A DNA stretch of 64,000 nucleotides from Scalesia atractyloides (lineage: Eukaryota; Streptophyta; Magnoliopsida; Asterales; Asteraceae): the NCBI GenBank assembly GCA_947069175.1, contig CAMTDV010000013.1:53078610-53142609 (forward strand). The letters run 5' to 3'. The position numbers and the translations under genes were made by a program. Positions within the stretch are counted from its first letter, which is position 1, and every line of letters starts with the position of its first letter. The notes below the pieces were generated by a model. The model worked only from the letters and a program-made list of their open reading frames with translations. It was not told the DNA's origin and did no database searches. Shown in pieces: positions 34,096-45,194 of the stretch.

Positions 34096-35231
34096 CAAGG
34101 GACAATTTGGCGGCGAACGCGTCCAGACTCCTGCGCTTTCCTATCACCCTCCGCGCAGCCTTTTTGGAAGGCTGCCCGAAGATATCACTTTTCGGAGCCC
34201 TCTTCCGCTTGAGGGGCTCCGGGCTGGACTCGACCTCCACCATGTCACACCCTGACCCGCAGTGGAAATGCTAGTCGGGGCATGATTGGGTTTTCGTCAA
34301 AGCTCATGACATTTACTATAATAAAGTTTCATATTTATTATGTCCAATTTAAAGGAAAAATTACAACAAGCATACAGTACAACAACATTCATGAACTCTT
34401 TATATTTCTTCTAAGGCAATTTCCTATGTGTTACTTCCTTCAACCTGTCCACCTGTATCATGTGTAAAAACAGGGTTTTGGGTCAACAAAAGTTGGCGAG
34501 TGAATCTTATTTAATCATTGGAAAGAATTAATTATATTGGTTATTTAAATAAAAATGTGCCTAAACCAAATATGAATAAACGCATATTCAAATCTAACCA
34601 CGAACCACATATTATCAATCAACGCACACACAAGCATGACAAATGATGAAAAATGAGATCAAGGCTCAATCAAACGGAGCCGATCTAATGAGGCACCTGA
34701 TGCTCAACTCGTCTCCAATGAGGAACTGATGGGCCTAATGATTTAATTGCACACAACTGACAAAAATGTAAACACACAATACAACAAATAACATTTACAT
34801 CACATGTTAGGTCATATAATATAATAGCACAAGTGTTTGAGTAAACGAAATGTATGAAGCCACACATGATACACCCCAAAACATGAATAAAAAAGGGGAA
34901 TTTGTAAGGATTCACTAACCGTGGGTGCGTTTCCTTGATTGATGAAGAGTGCGCGCGATTTTAAGATTTAATCGACGAAGGAAACTAACCTAAAAATAAC
35001 GTTAAAATTTGATAAATAAATAAAAGTTAATATTTCAGTTTAATACTTTTTATTAGATTTTTAGGTGATTTTCGTGATATTTACTGGAATTTTAATCTTG
35101 TTATAAATGGAAGATACTAGAATAAAAGAAATAAACAAATAAATAAAATAAAAATAAAAGTATATATATAAAAAATGGGCCTTGTCAGACTGTCAGGTCT
35201 GACCGGTTCGATTGGGATTTTTGGCAACGTG

Positions 35232-35642
35232 TTGTGAGACTCGAACTTGTGACCTCCCGTTTACGTGAACGCAGCTCTTCCAACTGAGCTACGTGTCTAA
35301 CCCGTAAGAAACCCAATTTTTAGTTACTCTTATATACTTATTAGAATATTTCAGAAATTATTTAATTTAAAAAGGTTTTAAAATCAATGAACCGGTGTGA
35401 GAGATGTGTTTCGAACCCGCGACCTTGGTGTTGTTTTGCACCCAGCCCAACCAGTTGGGCTGGGTGTCTAACCCGGTTCTTTTAGGATTTTAATTATACT
35501 TAAGCATTATCTGAATGGTTTTATAACATAAGTTGTAAAAATGTTGTTTTATACAAGGAATTCGGCATTATGCACACGACTCGAACCCATGACCTTTAAG
35601 TTAAAATGCACACAGTCCACCATTAGACTGTGTGTCTAACCC
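35232..35642 (-). repeat. Three tandem tRNA-like modules in element A 3' LTR
   Basis: Modules at about 35232-35304, 35405-35475 and 35575-35642, spaced about 170 bp. Each begins on the minus strand with the words GGGTTAGACAC and ends with a B-box-like GGTTCGA-type word. The first has an A-box/D-arm like TAGCTCAGTTGGAAGAGC and B box GTTCGAGTC. The second has a perfect hairpin AGCCCAACTGGTTGGGCT. The third has CACAGTCTAATGGTGGACTGTG. None folds as a complete functional tRNA by eye. Confidence 0.7.
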
Positions 35643-36247
35643 GGTGTGTAAACCAGTTTTTATTTCTGATATATATACACTTCAGTTCATCTTCTACGTT
35701 TCAAACACAGAAGATGATTTAGAAACCGATTCGATCTGAGATGATTTAAAACTTAACTTCAGACGAGATTATATTGAACAGTAAAGAATAAGAGTATAGG
35801 ATGTACCAATCCGAGTGGTCTTTCTGAGCTCCGGCGAGACTTTCCGGCAAATGAGTGTAACTCCGGCGAAGTATAATTTCGAAAAAGAGAATTTGTATGA
35901 TACTTTTTGTGAGGGTGAGCGAGTTCTACAGAGGTGTAGAGATCTCTGTTTATAGTTGAAGGTTATTTAAGTTGATTTCATGCTTCTTTCGGTTTCGGTC
36001 AAAAGAGATTATGACCGGATGATTTGTAACCGATCTTGACCCAATGATTATGCTTAATCACGTATTTTAAAACGTTTCTAAGTTCAATTTTGTAGGAATG
36101 ATGAAGATTGGTGATGAGATTGGGTGGGTACAGCCGTTACCATCGACTATTTTAAATGGGTTTTAAGAAGTTGGTTCAATATAAAATCCATTTAATTCTG
36201 GTCTATATCAAATATGTGTGTTCAGTGTAGTGGTGTTTGAGTGTGTA

Positions 36248-36284
36248 TTCATATGGGAGACCCGGGTTCGAACCCGGTTACCCC
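36248..36284 (+). repeat. Opposite-strand tRNA-like T-arm in element A 3' LTR
   Basis: CCCGGGTTCGAACCCGG forms a perfect T-arm-like hairpin (centre 36262-36273), followed by T-rich sequence. Only the T-arm half is clear here. The homologous site in element B (47552-47624) also keeps an A box. Confidence 0.6.
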
Positions 36285-36498
36285 TTATGTTTTATTTATT
36301 ATTTATTTTTTTTTAAACTTTCATTTATTAATATTGTTTTTATTTATTTAATATTTTTAAATTCTTTTAATTCATTTAGTAACTATAAGTTAATAACTCG
36401 AATTAAATGGTGCATAAATACGCAACGTGTCTTTAAATTAAATACTTGAATTATTTAACGAAGCGCGTTTTGAAACCCGTTTTACAATGAATGTTACA

Positions 36499-36650
36499 GT
36501 ATCCCCTACTTTTAGAAATTTCATCTCGAAATTTAGGTAGTAGGTTTAACTGGAAAGAAATGCGGGTATTTTTCACGTATTGAGTCTTCGCGTTCCCAAG
36601 TAAACTCAGGTTCTCGTTTTAACTCCCAACGCACTTTGACTAAAATCTAG
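36499..36650 (-). pseudogene. Element A: end of pol (chromodomain tail)
   Basis: The minus strand reads VRWELKREPEFTWEREDSIREKYPHFFPV and a stop, matching the last part of the Tekay chromodomain region of element B at 47839-48021. Upstream the match stops abruptly at about 36650, the breakpoint of the pol deletion. The PPT (agtaggggatac on the minus strand) is at 36499-36510. Confidence 0.8.
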
Positions 36651-37380
36651 ATATCTCTTAACAGAAAGAGAGGTGTGATGTTTGGATTTGACGTTTACAT
36701 AACCAGGGGAGTGTGAAGTTTTGAATTTTGATTGAGGCGGTAACGTTCCTAGTAAGGGTTGAATACCCCGCTACAAGAATCGCTTTTTGATTCCTGAGGT
36801 GGGAAGCGTTGATACACAGAGTTGATTGACTGGATATGATCTCATGCATAAGAGTTTTGAGAGAATTGATGCGTTGAAAAGATAAGGTTATACCACGAGA
36901 CAAAAACTTCAACCATGACGATATTAAAACCCACACGGAACTTCTCATAACCACCTGACAATGCTTTTGATCCTTTGACAAGAATACTTATATATAGGAA
37001 GTATCAGCGGCGTATCCACCATATTCTTGTCAAATTTTCATTGGCTTCGTCAGTAAGTTATGATTAGTTCTATGTGACTCTAAAATCTACAAAACATAAA
37101 CAAACACAACACTCAAAGCTTGAGTCTCAAATCTGAAAGAATACATGACTGAATGACGATGGTACCTCTCTCGTTTGTTATGATGAAGGGGTCAGTCTAT
37201 GAAAAAGTGAGACACGACTCAACTTCCTTAAATGATGAGGCGAGGTACGTCGTGATGTTATGATGACATGAAATTTTAAATCGATGAATGAAATAAAACA
37301 ATGATATCAATTAAAATTCTTTGATACATAAATTCCAAATTAAAACAGGGATACACAAAGATTGAGATTTATAGAAAACA
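36651..37380. other. Filler sequence in element A in place of pol
   Basis: About 730 bp that does not match element B. Open frame 36981-36658 (107 residues, minus strand) has no recognisable motif. The origin is unknown. Confidence 0.5.
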
Positions 37381-38779
37381 TTAAAAAAAACTCAACGATT
37401 GGAGCGGAATCTTGGTTCCTGGTGATGGAAGGCTAGTTGGGTTGCTTGTTTGCACCGTTATTGACTTCAACTGGATTAGCGTTGATGTTGTAAGCTCTTC
37501 CTCTTGTTGGTGGGGGTGCTGGGTTTGCTTGATTTGCTTGATTAACTGGGTTCGCTTGAGCTTGGGTGTCAATGATGTTAACCAATCTGGGGCACGTGTT
37601 TCTAAAATAAGTAGAGTCACCACCATTAAAGCAAGCTCGAACATATGGAACTATGGGGTATTGGGGTTGTTGATAGGGTTGGATCATTTTTGGGTAGGGG
37701 GTGAAGCTTGGTTTTGGGGAGTACGACAAGTTTTACTTAGATGTCCATAACGTCCACAATTAGCACACAATCGACAGGGTATGGTAGGTTGATGGTGATG
37801 AAAGCAGGTGTTGCATTGAGGGTGAGGTCTAATGTAAGGTTTCTTATTTGGGTAAGCAGAGTTGGGTGCTACTTGAGTGATTGGGATAGCTTGGAGTGGT
37901 ACGGCTTGTGGAGCTGGTTGATTGCCTTGAGTGACAGCGAAATTTTGCTCGTCTCGCTTTCTCTTAGTAGTGGGTTGGGAAGATAATTCAGTTAGGGTTG
38001 AGTTTGAGGTTTCGGTTGGTGTTTTATCTTTCTTCTTCTCATCCTTGAAGTCTCCATTCCTAATGTGGTTTTCGGTGAGCTCTGTAGCTAGCTCCATTGC
38101 TGCTTCCAAAGTTGCAGGTGTGGTACTTATTACGGGGTCCTGAATATTTGAAGGAAGAACCGAACGTAGTGCTCGATCAAACGGTAAAGAGGGGTGAAAC
38201 AATTTGGAACCAATTGATTCAACTAGAGGAATCTCTTGTTATAGGTTATGTGATCTCCCTCTTTTTGTTTCAAGGAATAGAACTCGTCCTTAGTTTCTTA
38301 ATTTCGCTTCTTGGACAGAAACGTCTAGTCATAAGCTCTCTCAATTCTTCCCAAGTTAGGGCTATAACGGCTTCGGCGCCTTGTCTGCCCTTTTCAGCAT
38401 TCCACCATGTGAGGGCTACTCCATACAAGCGTCCAGTAGCATAGCGTACCTTGAGATCGTTGGGACAATCACAGTTGAGAAATGTACTTTCCATCTCCTC
38501 GAACCATCGAAGAAGAGCAGTGACTCCCTCAGTACCTTCGTACTTTGGAGGATCACATGAGTTGAAGTGCTTATAGGTGCACTTGGTGGTATTTAAGGGA
38601 GGGTTGACAACGTTTTGATCTTCTTGGTAGATTGGGTAGATGGGATTAGCGGCAAGGGCTTGTTGGACTTGAACTACGATGTTGGGAATTACGGCGACCA
38701 TTTGCTGAGCGATTTGGGCAGCCATGTGCTCGCGGGATTTTCCTGATCTCCTACCTCTACGAGAGTGACTAGAAGACAT
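37381..38779 (-). pseudogene. Element A gag (Tekay-like chromovirus), broken
   Basis: Start ATG at 38779 (MSSSHSRRGRRSGKSREHM). Segment 38779-38270 has the helical N-domain and the retrotrans_gag core: PPKYEGTEGVTALLRWFEEME, YATGRLYGVALTWWNAE, EELRELMTRRFCPRSEI. After a frameshift, 38202-37684 continues with LEAAMELATELTENHIRNGD and a CCHC knuckle (CANCGRYGHLSKTC). 37729-37433 has a second, decayed knuckle (CFNGGDSTYFRNTC: expected Cys is Gly, His is Tyr). A short protease linker (RGRAYNINANPVE) follows, then the frame is lost. Plus-strand frames here are shadows. Confidence 0.88.
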
Positions 38780-39596
38780 CTACAAGGAATACGTATCGAG
38801 AGTATGAGTTTGACATATAGGTTTCATATGTCATATAAAATGAACATCCACAAAACAAATGAAAAATAAATTTGCTACATCCATAGGATGTCTTGGGCTT
38901 TGCTCATGTTTGGGCTCCCATATGTCCCCATACTTGGCCTTGGTAGTCATGTGGGCCCCCATGACTACTGGGCTCTGGTAGGGTTCACATGGTGTTGGCC
39001 TGTTAACATTCACGCCACCCGAATGAAAATCGTAAAACATGATTGCAAGGTATAAAGTCGGAGGGTGTCCTGTTGTAGACACAGTGACATCTCAAAGTGG
39101 GGTTAGTTCACACGATGTTTGACGTGGCATGCTTTGGCCTAATAGGTTTTTCGTACTCTATCATTAGTCCCCAGGTAGGCAAACTAGTCCGTTATATTGG
39201 ATTTATACGGATGTCAACCTAGACAGGACGTTTCGATTACCAGTACTCGTACCCTTCCAGTTACTACATGCCCGTCGTAGAACTCACTTTGATGAGATTG
39301 AAAAATGAAAACATCACAAAATCTTGAATAAAAAAAATATGAGAATGCTTTAAATATGTGAGAATTGAATTGTGCGTGATGAATGTATATGTAAGAATGT
39401 TATGTTTGACAATATGTATAACTCACTATGTCACACAAAATGATAATGGAAGTGCTTGCATGCATTTGTGTGTAATAAATATGAAACAAATAAACATCAT
39501 GAGTTTGCATGTAACCACATAAGCAATTAAAATCTAATCAACTATAGTATAGGCTCTAAGGGTCTAATAACCTATCCTATATCCCTATAGTCAAAA
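38780..39596 (-). other. 5' leader of element A
   Basis: About 0.8 kb between primer binding site and gag, no gene. Homologous to the leader of element B at 52506-53296: both contain 'gtgggcccccatgact' and 'tagtccccaggtaggcaaact' words. Could hold the packaging signal. Confidence 0.7.
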
Positions 39597-39608
39597 GCTC
39601 TGATACCA
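39597..39608 (-). other. Primer binding site of element A
   Basis: The minus strand reads TGGTATCAGAGC, complement of the initiator tRNA-Met 3' end, next to the LTR edge at 39612. Confidence 0.88.
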
Positions 39609-39611
39609 ATC

Positions 39612-41871
39612 GGTCACACCCTGACCCGCAACGGAAATGGTAGTCGGGGCATGATTGGGTTTTCATCAAAGCTCATGACATTTACTATAATAAAGTTTCA
39701 TATTTATTATTTCCAATTTAAAGAAAAAATTAAAACAATCATACAAGTACAACAACATTCATGAACTCTTTATATTTCTTCTAAGGCAATTTCCTATGTG
39801 TTCCTTGCTTCAACCTGTCCACCTGTATCATGTGTAAAAATATGGTTTTGGGTCAACAAAAATTGGCGAGTGAATCTTATTTAATCATTGGAAAGAATTA
39901 ATTATATTGGTTATTTAAATAAAAATGTACCTAAACCAAATATGAATAAACGCATATTCAAATCTAACCACGAACCACATATTATCAATCAATGCACACA
40001 CAAGCATGACAAATGATGAACAATGAGATCAAGGCTTAATCAAACGGAGCCGATCTAATGAGGCACCTTATGCTCAACTCGTCTCCAACAAGAAATTGAT
40101 GGGCCTAATGAATGAATTGCACACAACTGAAAAAAATGTAAACACACAATACAACAAATAACATTTACATCACATGTTAGATCATATAATGGTAATAGCA
40201 CAAGTGTTTGAGTAAACGAAATGTATGAAGCAACACGTGATACACCCCAAAACATGATTAAAAAAGGGGAATTTGTAAGGATTCACTAACCGTGGGTGCG
40301 TTTCCATGATTGATGAAGAGTGCGCGTGATTTTAAGATTTAACCGACGAAGGAAACTAACCTAAAAATAACGTTACAATTTGATAAGTAAATAAAAGTTA
40401 ATATTTCAATTTAATACTTTTTATTAGATTTTTAGGTTATTTTAGTGATATTTACTAGAATTTTAATCTTGTTATAAATGGAAGATATTAGAATAAAAGA
40501 AATAAACAATTAAATAAAATAAAATAAAAATAAAAGTATATATATAAAAAATGGGCCTTGTCAGACTGTCAGGTCTGACCGGTTCGATTGGGATTTTTGG
40601 CAACGTGTTGTGAGACTCGAACTTGTGACCTCCCGTTTACGTGAACGCAGCTCTTCCAACTGAGCTACGTGTCTAACCCGTAAGAAACCCAATTTTTATA
40701 TACTCTTATATACTTATTAGAATATTTCAGAAATTATTTAATTTAAAAAGGTTTTAAAATCAATGAACCGGTGTGAGAGATGTGTTTCGAACCCGCGACC
40801 TTGGTGTTGTTTTGCACCCAGCCCAACCAGTTGGGCTGGGTGTCTAACCCGGTTCTTCTAGGATTTTAATTATACTTAAACATTATCTGAATGGTTTTAT
40901 ACATAAGTTGTAAAAATGTTGTTTTATACAAGGAATTCGGCATTATGCACACGACTCGAACCCATGACCTTTAAGTTAAAATGCACACAGTCCACCATTA
41001 GACTGTGTGTCTAACCCGGTGTGTAAACCAGTTTTTATTTCTGTATATATACACTTCAGTTCATCTTCTACGTTTCAAACACAGAAGATGATTTAGAAAC
41101 CGATTCGATCTGAGATGATTTAAAACTTAACTTCAGAAGAGATTATATTTGAACAGTAAAGAATAAGAGTATATGATGTACCAATCCGAGTGGTCTTTCT
41201 GAGCTCCGGCGAGACTTTCCGGCAAATGGGTGTAACTCCGGCGAAGTATAATTTCGAAAAAGAGAATTTGTATGATGCTTTTTGTGAGGGTGAGCGAGTT
41301 CTACAGAGGTGTAGAGATCTCTGTTTATAGTTGAAGGTTATTTAAGTTGATTTCATGCTTCTTTCGGTTTCGGTAAAAAGAGTTTATGAACGGATGATTT
41401 GTAACCGATCTTGACCCAATGATTATGCTTAATCATGTATTTTAAAACGTTTCTAAGTTTCATTTTGCAGGGTGATGAAGATTGATGATGAGATTGGGTG
41501 GGTACAGCCGTTACCATCGACTATTTGAAATGGGTTTTAAGAAGTTGGTTCAATATAAAATCCATTTAATTCTGATCTATATCAGATACGTGTGTGCAGT
41601 GTAGTGGTGTTTTGAGTGTGTATTCATATGGGAGACCCGGGTTCGAACCGGTTACACCTTATGTTTTATTTATTATTTATTTTTTTTAAACTTTCATTTA
41701 TTAATATTGTTATTATTTATTTAATATTTTTAAATTCTTTTAATTCATTTAGTAACTATAAGTTAACAACTCGAATTAAATGGTGCATAAATACACAACG
41801 TGTCTTTAAAATAAGTACTTGAATTATTTAACGAAGCGGGTTTTGAAACCCGTTTTACAACGAATGTTACA
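39612..41871 (-). repeat. 5' LTR of element A
   Basis: About 2,260 bp, partner of 34243-36498. The inner tip reads ggtcacacc instead of tgtcacacc. Contains the same tRNA-like modules at about 40609-40680, 40784-40853 and 40950-41020 (minus) and 41622-41660 (plus). The outer end TGTTACA is followed by the CACCA duplication. Confidence 0.92.
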
Positions 41872-42175
41872 CACCAGGTCGTTCGGGTTGGCAGCCGGAA
41901 TCACCACCGGCTCTAGCTCCTCACACCTACAGGCGCAAGACCCGCTAAAGAGTCAGAGACTACTACATAGTCTTTCCAATGATCTGGCACTGTACACTTA
42001 CCTTTGGGCGGGTCTGTCCTGAGTTGAGTCACCCTCTTCTCAGCCACCGCGCTGGCCCCACGCGCCTTTTTTTGGATTTGGGCCAATGCCCAAGTTCTTT
42101 AAAGCACCTGCACAATGGTGCAACACAATAAGTGATCTGCAAAGATGTAAACACTTGAAAATATAAAGGCTTACC
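41872..42175 (-). pseudogene. R1 antisense gene fragment, duplicate copy 1
   Basis: Host (R1) sequence between element A and the solo LTR. It matches 56414-56716 almost base for base, including the exon words DYVVVSDSLAGLAP on the minus strand and the 3' side of the intron next to 42175. It belongs to the first copy of a local tandem duplication. It continues at 45143-45194 and 55919-55934 after the solo LTR and element B are removed. Confidence 0.85.
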
Positions 42176-42623
42176 TGTGACATCCCGGGTTTTTCGGATA
42201 ACTTAAACGTAATACTTGTCAAACTAATTACGTGCTATGTGTATGAACGTGTACGAGTTAATGAATACGTGATGAGTGTTTGTGTGATTGTTTTAGTTAT
42301 AAAATAATTATGGTAGATATGTACACGAACCGAACCGAACCGCGACACGAACCAACTTTGATTCCTTGTAACTCTAGGAATTAACCAAGTTTAGGACTCA
42401 AACATGTCTCGGCCGCAAAGATCAAACCTAAACCTTAAACTCTAACTACTTGGCCGCGAGATCAAGACCTAAAACTTTAACTACTCGGCCGAGAACAACC
42501 CAAACCGAAAACCCATTGCATGCAACCCAAGTCCTCGGCCACAAGATCAAAACCCAACCGACCGCCCTAGTCTCTCGGCCACGAGCTCCAACTAAAACCG
42601 TAACCCTTATCATCTTGTTGCGC

Positions 42624-42632
42624 CTATATATA
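42624..42632 (+). promoter_or_regulatory. TATA box of solo LTR
   Basis: CTATATATA about 450 bp into the LTR, directly after the CTCGGCC-rich repeats. It suggests the original element was on the plus strand. Confidence 0.55.
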
Positions 42633-44552
42633 CAAACTCACATGTTTCATTCACATACACAAAACCCTAAAAAGAAACTGTCGTCGGGAGCCTTGTGATC
42701 GCAAACAGCTTCCTTCCTTGTTCGTTCCTTTCCTCTCGGTCGCAGCAGCAGCAGTCATCGCCATCATCATCTCCGGTCGCAAGCAGCCGATTGTTCACCT
42801 CCATTCAGTCGCGAGATCAGCCCTTGTTCACCTCTATTCGATCAACATAACAGCCTACTACTTTTCTCAGCCGCGAATAACCTCTTTTCTCGGTCACGGA
42901 TCTTCTCGGTTGCAAGCAATCTTTGATCACCGATCTCTTATAGTACTCACGGTTCGTTTACCTTATCGTTAAAAGATTTGAATTGGGCATATCATATTCG
43001 GAATACATGTGTTTTAACTTTGTTGTTCTCGGATTTGCATGATCGAATGAGATGAATGATTGTTGCGGATTTGTTAATACTAGATTGCAAGTAATGTTGT
43101 TTGAAAGCTGAATATATAGGCTATGTTTTGTTTATAAAAACTAGAAGTATGAACTAGGGTTTGCATGGATATGTTATAGGTATTGAATTATGATTAGAAA
43201 AACCGATTCTTGATCGCCTAGGTTAATGATATTAACGGATTGTGCGAATTAATGGTAATAATATGCTGAAACAGGATGCTGAGTAATAGTTACAGCCGAC
43301 TTCATCTGGCTGTAACTCGGTCATTAGTTGTCGAAAAACGGATTTTCTGATGTCTAGAACGTAGAGATTTGAATAACGAATCTAAGGGCGCTGGATTCAT
43401 AATTTTCTGAAGTCGTTTGATATTTTTAAAGGGCCAAATAAGTTCAGTAACTAAAGCTGTGAAAATTCTGAAATTTTGTTGGTTGTTTATCAAGTTGGAT
43501 TTTAAAATCAGTAGAGAGTTGAGTCATGAATTTTGTACAGCAACTAGGTATAGAAATTTCCGGGCAACTCCAACTGGAATTTTGTTAATTGGACGATCAG
43601 TGATTTTTAAATAAATTCTTCCGTGAACTGCAGTCAGAAGGCGACAAATCTGACTGCAGCCTAGTATATTAATATTTATGGTTAATTGGTAAAAAATTAG
43701 GACTTGGAAAATTTATATAAATTTCTATGGTATAAATGTCACCTACTGTAAAAATATTGGAATTTTTGGAATGTTGGAACTATTTTATAAAAATCCTAGA
43801 AAACAGCTGAATTATGAGTGTTAAGCTGAAATTGATAACTTGTGATTGTGTGCACCAAATTGTGGCATGAATTGGTTTATGTTTATGATAAGTTGTTTTA
43901 AATCACTAGGATCACATGAGGATACTTGCATGCATGTTTGAGTGTTAGATATGTTGTTTGTGTGTATCACTTTGTGCGTAAACTACGTGTAGAATTTGTA
44001 TTGGTGTGTTCACACACTGACTTGGAATTAATTGGTTTGTTAGGACGCAACTAGCGGTCCCATCTCTTATAAGTTCTTTGCTACACTAACCGAGCAAATA
44101 AAGGTGAGTTCACGGCCCCTAACTTTATCCGGTTTTTAAACAACAGGGGGAGAAACATGTATACACTCTCAAACTCAATCTCTTTACGTTATACGAATTT
44201 AACGTCACATAACTACTCGGTAACTAAGTTAATGTTAATGTAATGTTAAGGTCACTAAGCAGCTTTATCACTTAAGTCCTCGTCAATCTCTCGGATCGTT
44301 AGTATTGGGTTTAATAGCGTGGGAATTATAAGTAGTACTACTGGGCCCGACAAGCCCCATCCGAGCTAGTCGCGCTAGCCGACCGGGTATGGTCAACGGG
44401 TGAATAATTTCGCCTAACTTCGCCATGGTCAGTGATAGGCCTGGCAAAACGGAGGCACAACAGTCAGCTTCGATCGCGAACTCTTACGTGACATGACTTT
44501 AGGCTAGCTACCTATATATGTTAACATTGAACTTAATTACGAAACAACGATA

Positions 44553-44714
44553 TTATCCCGGGTTGGGGATAATGGAAACAACAACTTATTATTCCGGGTT
44601 TGGAATAATGGAAACAACAACTTAATATTCCGGGTTTGGAATATTGGAAGCAACAACTTTTTATTCCGGGTTGGAATAATGGAACCAATACGTTATCCCG
44701 GGTTAGGGATAACG
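44553..44714. repeat. Five tandem hairpins with compensatory stem changes
   Basis: Inverted repeats at 44553-44572, 44589-44608, 44624-44645, 44661-44679 and 44691-44714, about 36 bp apart, joined by 'tggaaacaacaac'. Stems are TTATCCC/GGGATAA, TTATTCC/GGAATAA, AATATTCC/GGAATATT, TTATTCC/GGAATAA and CGTTATCCC/GGGATAACG around a GGGTT-type loop. Changes in one arm are matched in the other. Confidence 0.9.
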
Positions 44715-45142
44715 GAGAAAACAAACTATAACCGAACAAACGAATTTATGAAAACCTGTGAACTCACTCATCTTTAATGTTGACACTTGTTTCTTTACAT
44801 GTTTCTCAGGACGCTAGGAGCTCTAGGTGCACGCACATGCATTGAACAAGACATCTTTTATCGAGTCTTATTTATCAGTATTGTTTTGGGGTTTTTCATT
44901 TGTTTTGGCGTTTGTGTTGGCGCCCGCTTCACTACTTATTTATGCTTCCGCTCAAACTTTAAAAACTGATGCTTCTGCTAAATATTGGTAACTAATTTAG
45001 ACAATATAAAATCTACAACAAATGATTTTGGAAAACGTATTATCAAATCATATAGAGTCGTTCGACGTACTAGTGTTTTGGATTCTGGTTTGTTCACATG
45101 CCTCGCGGTAAAACTCCGCAAGTGGAAATTGAGGGTGTGACA

Positions 45143-45194
45143 TTACCAGTCTCAGGCGCGGGGCCCAACAAATCTTCATTCTTGGGGAGTTCAA
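45143..45194 (-). pseudogene. R1 antisense gene fragment, duplicate copy 1 (continued)
   Basis: On the minus strand the exon end reads ELPKNEDLLGPAPETG before the GTAAGC donor. This copy keeps a run of four C (gaactcccc) where copy 2 at 56750 has three, so the frame here is the ancestral one. Interrupted by element B at 45195. Confidence 0.8.

Larger units (their letters stand above)
32367..34242 (-). pseudogene. R1 antisense gene, 3' part ('putative gypsy type transposon' family)
   Basis: Continuation of the gene that starts at 57730, cut off by element A. On the minus strand it begins VEVESSPEPLKRKRAPKSD and GQPSKKAARR (34242-34096). It passes an intron (34095-34022), then GSEAVFVAFTTPAVP and an in-frame stop. 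A segment with WKLKKRDDFSHW (about 33595) is followed by coiled-coil-like sequence, two more introns (33054-32983 and 32756-32691), and a conserved end: RHDGYAQGYAECAHHV, GVDTEAAF, LPIMDLVSEALQ, LKDIFPEEDE. Stop at 32367. I recall this order of motifs from many Asteraceae annotations. Several stops and frameshifts make it a pseudogene. Function unknown; the long helical C-terminal half suggests oligomerisation. Confidence 0.8.
34243..36498 (-). repeat. 3' LTR of element A
   Basis: 2,256 bp. On the plus strand it starts TGTCACACCCTGACCC and ends GAATGTTACA. The copy at 39612-41871 is very similar, with scattered substitutions. It contains three tRNA-like modules on the minus strand, one on the plus strand, and a TATA-like run (35668-35680, minus strand). 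Confidence 0.92.
34243..41871 (-). mobile_element. Element A: Tekay-like chromovirus, pol deleted
   Basis: 7.6 kb Gypsy element on the minus strand with 2.26 kb LTRs, flanked by CACCA at 34238-34242 and 41872-41876. It keeps the primer binding site, gag and the last ~40 codons of the chromodomain end of pol. Protease through most of integrase is missing; about 0.73 kb of unrelated sequence lies in their place. It sits in the antisense gene of R1 and splits it. Confidence 0.9.
42176..45142. repeat. Solo LTR (Gypsy type), TSD TTACC
   Basis: 2,967 bp from TGTGACATCCCGGG to GGGTGTGACA, flanked by TTACC at 42171-42175 and 45143-45147. No internal coding region or second LTR lies within, so it is a solo LTR left by recombination. 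TATA box at 42624 on the plus strand. A hairpin array lies at 44553-44714. Repeated CTCGGCCGCGAGATCA-type words occur at 42405-42600, and weaker versions after the TATA box. Short open frames inside are not genes. Confidence 0.88.

Noticed and set aside
35232..35642. Genuine nuclear tRNA genes
   Set aside because: A and B boxes are present but acceptor and anticodon stems do not pair, and all copies are inside LTRs.
37412..38444. Plus-strand open frames opposite the gag of element A
   Set aside because: Shadows of the minus-strand gag, which carries the domain motifs.
44533..44739. Minus-strand Cys-rich repetitive open frame
   Set aside because: Produced by the tandem hairpin array; no start context or homologous frame.
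42176..45142. Complete small LTR element (TRIM or LARD) instead of solo LTR
   Set aside because: No internal terminal repeats, primer site or purine tract were found between the TG and CA ends.
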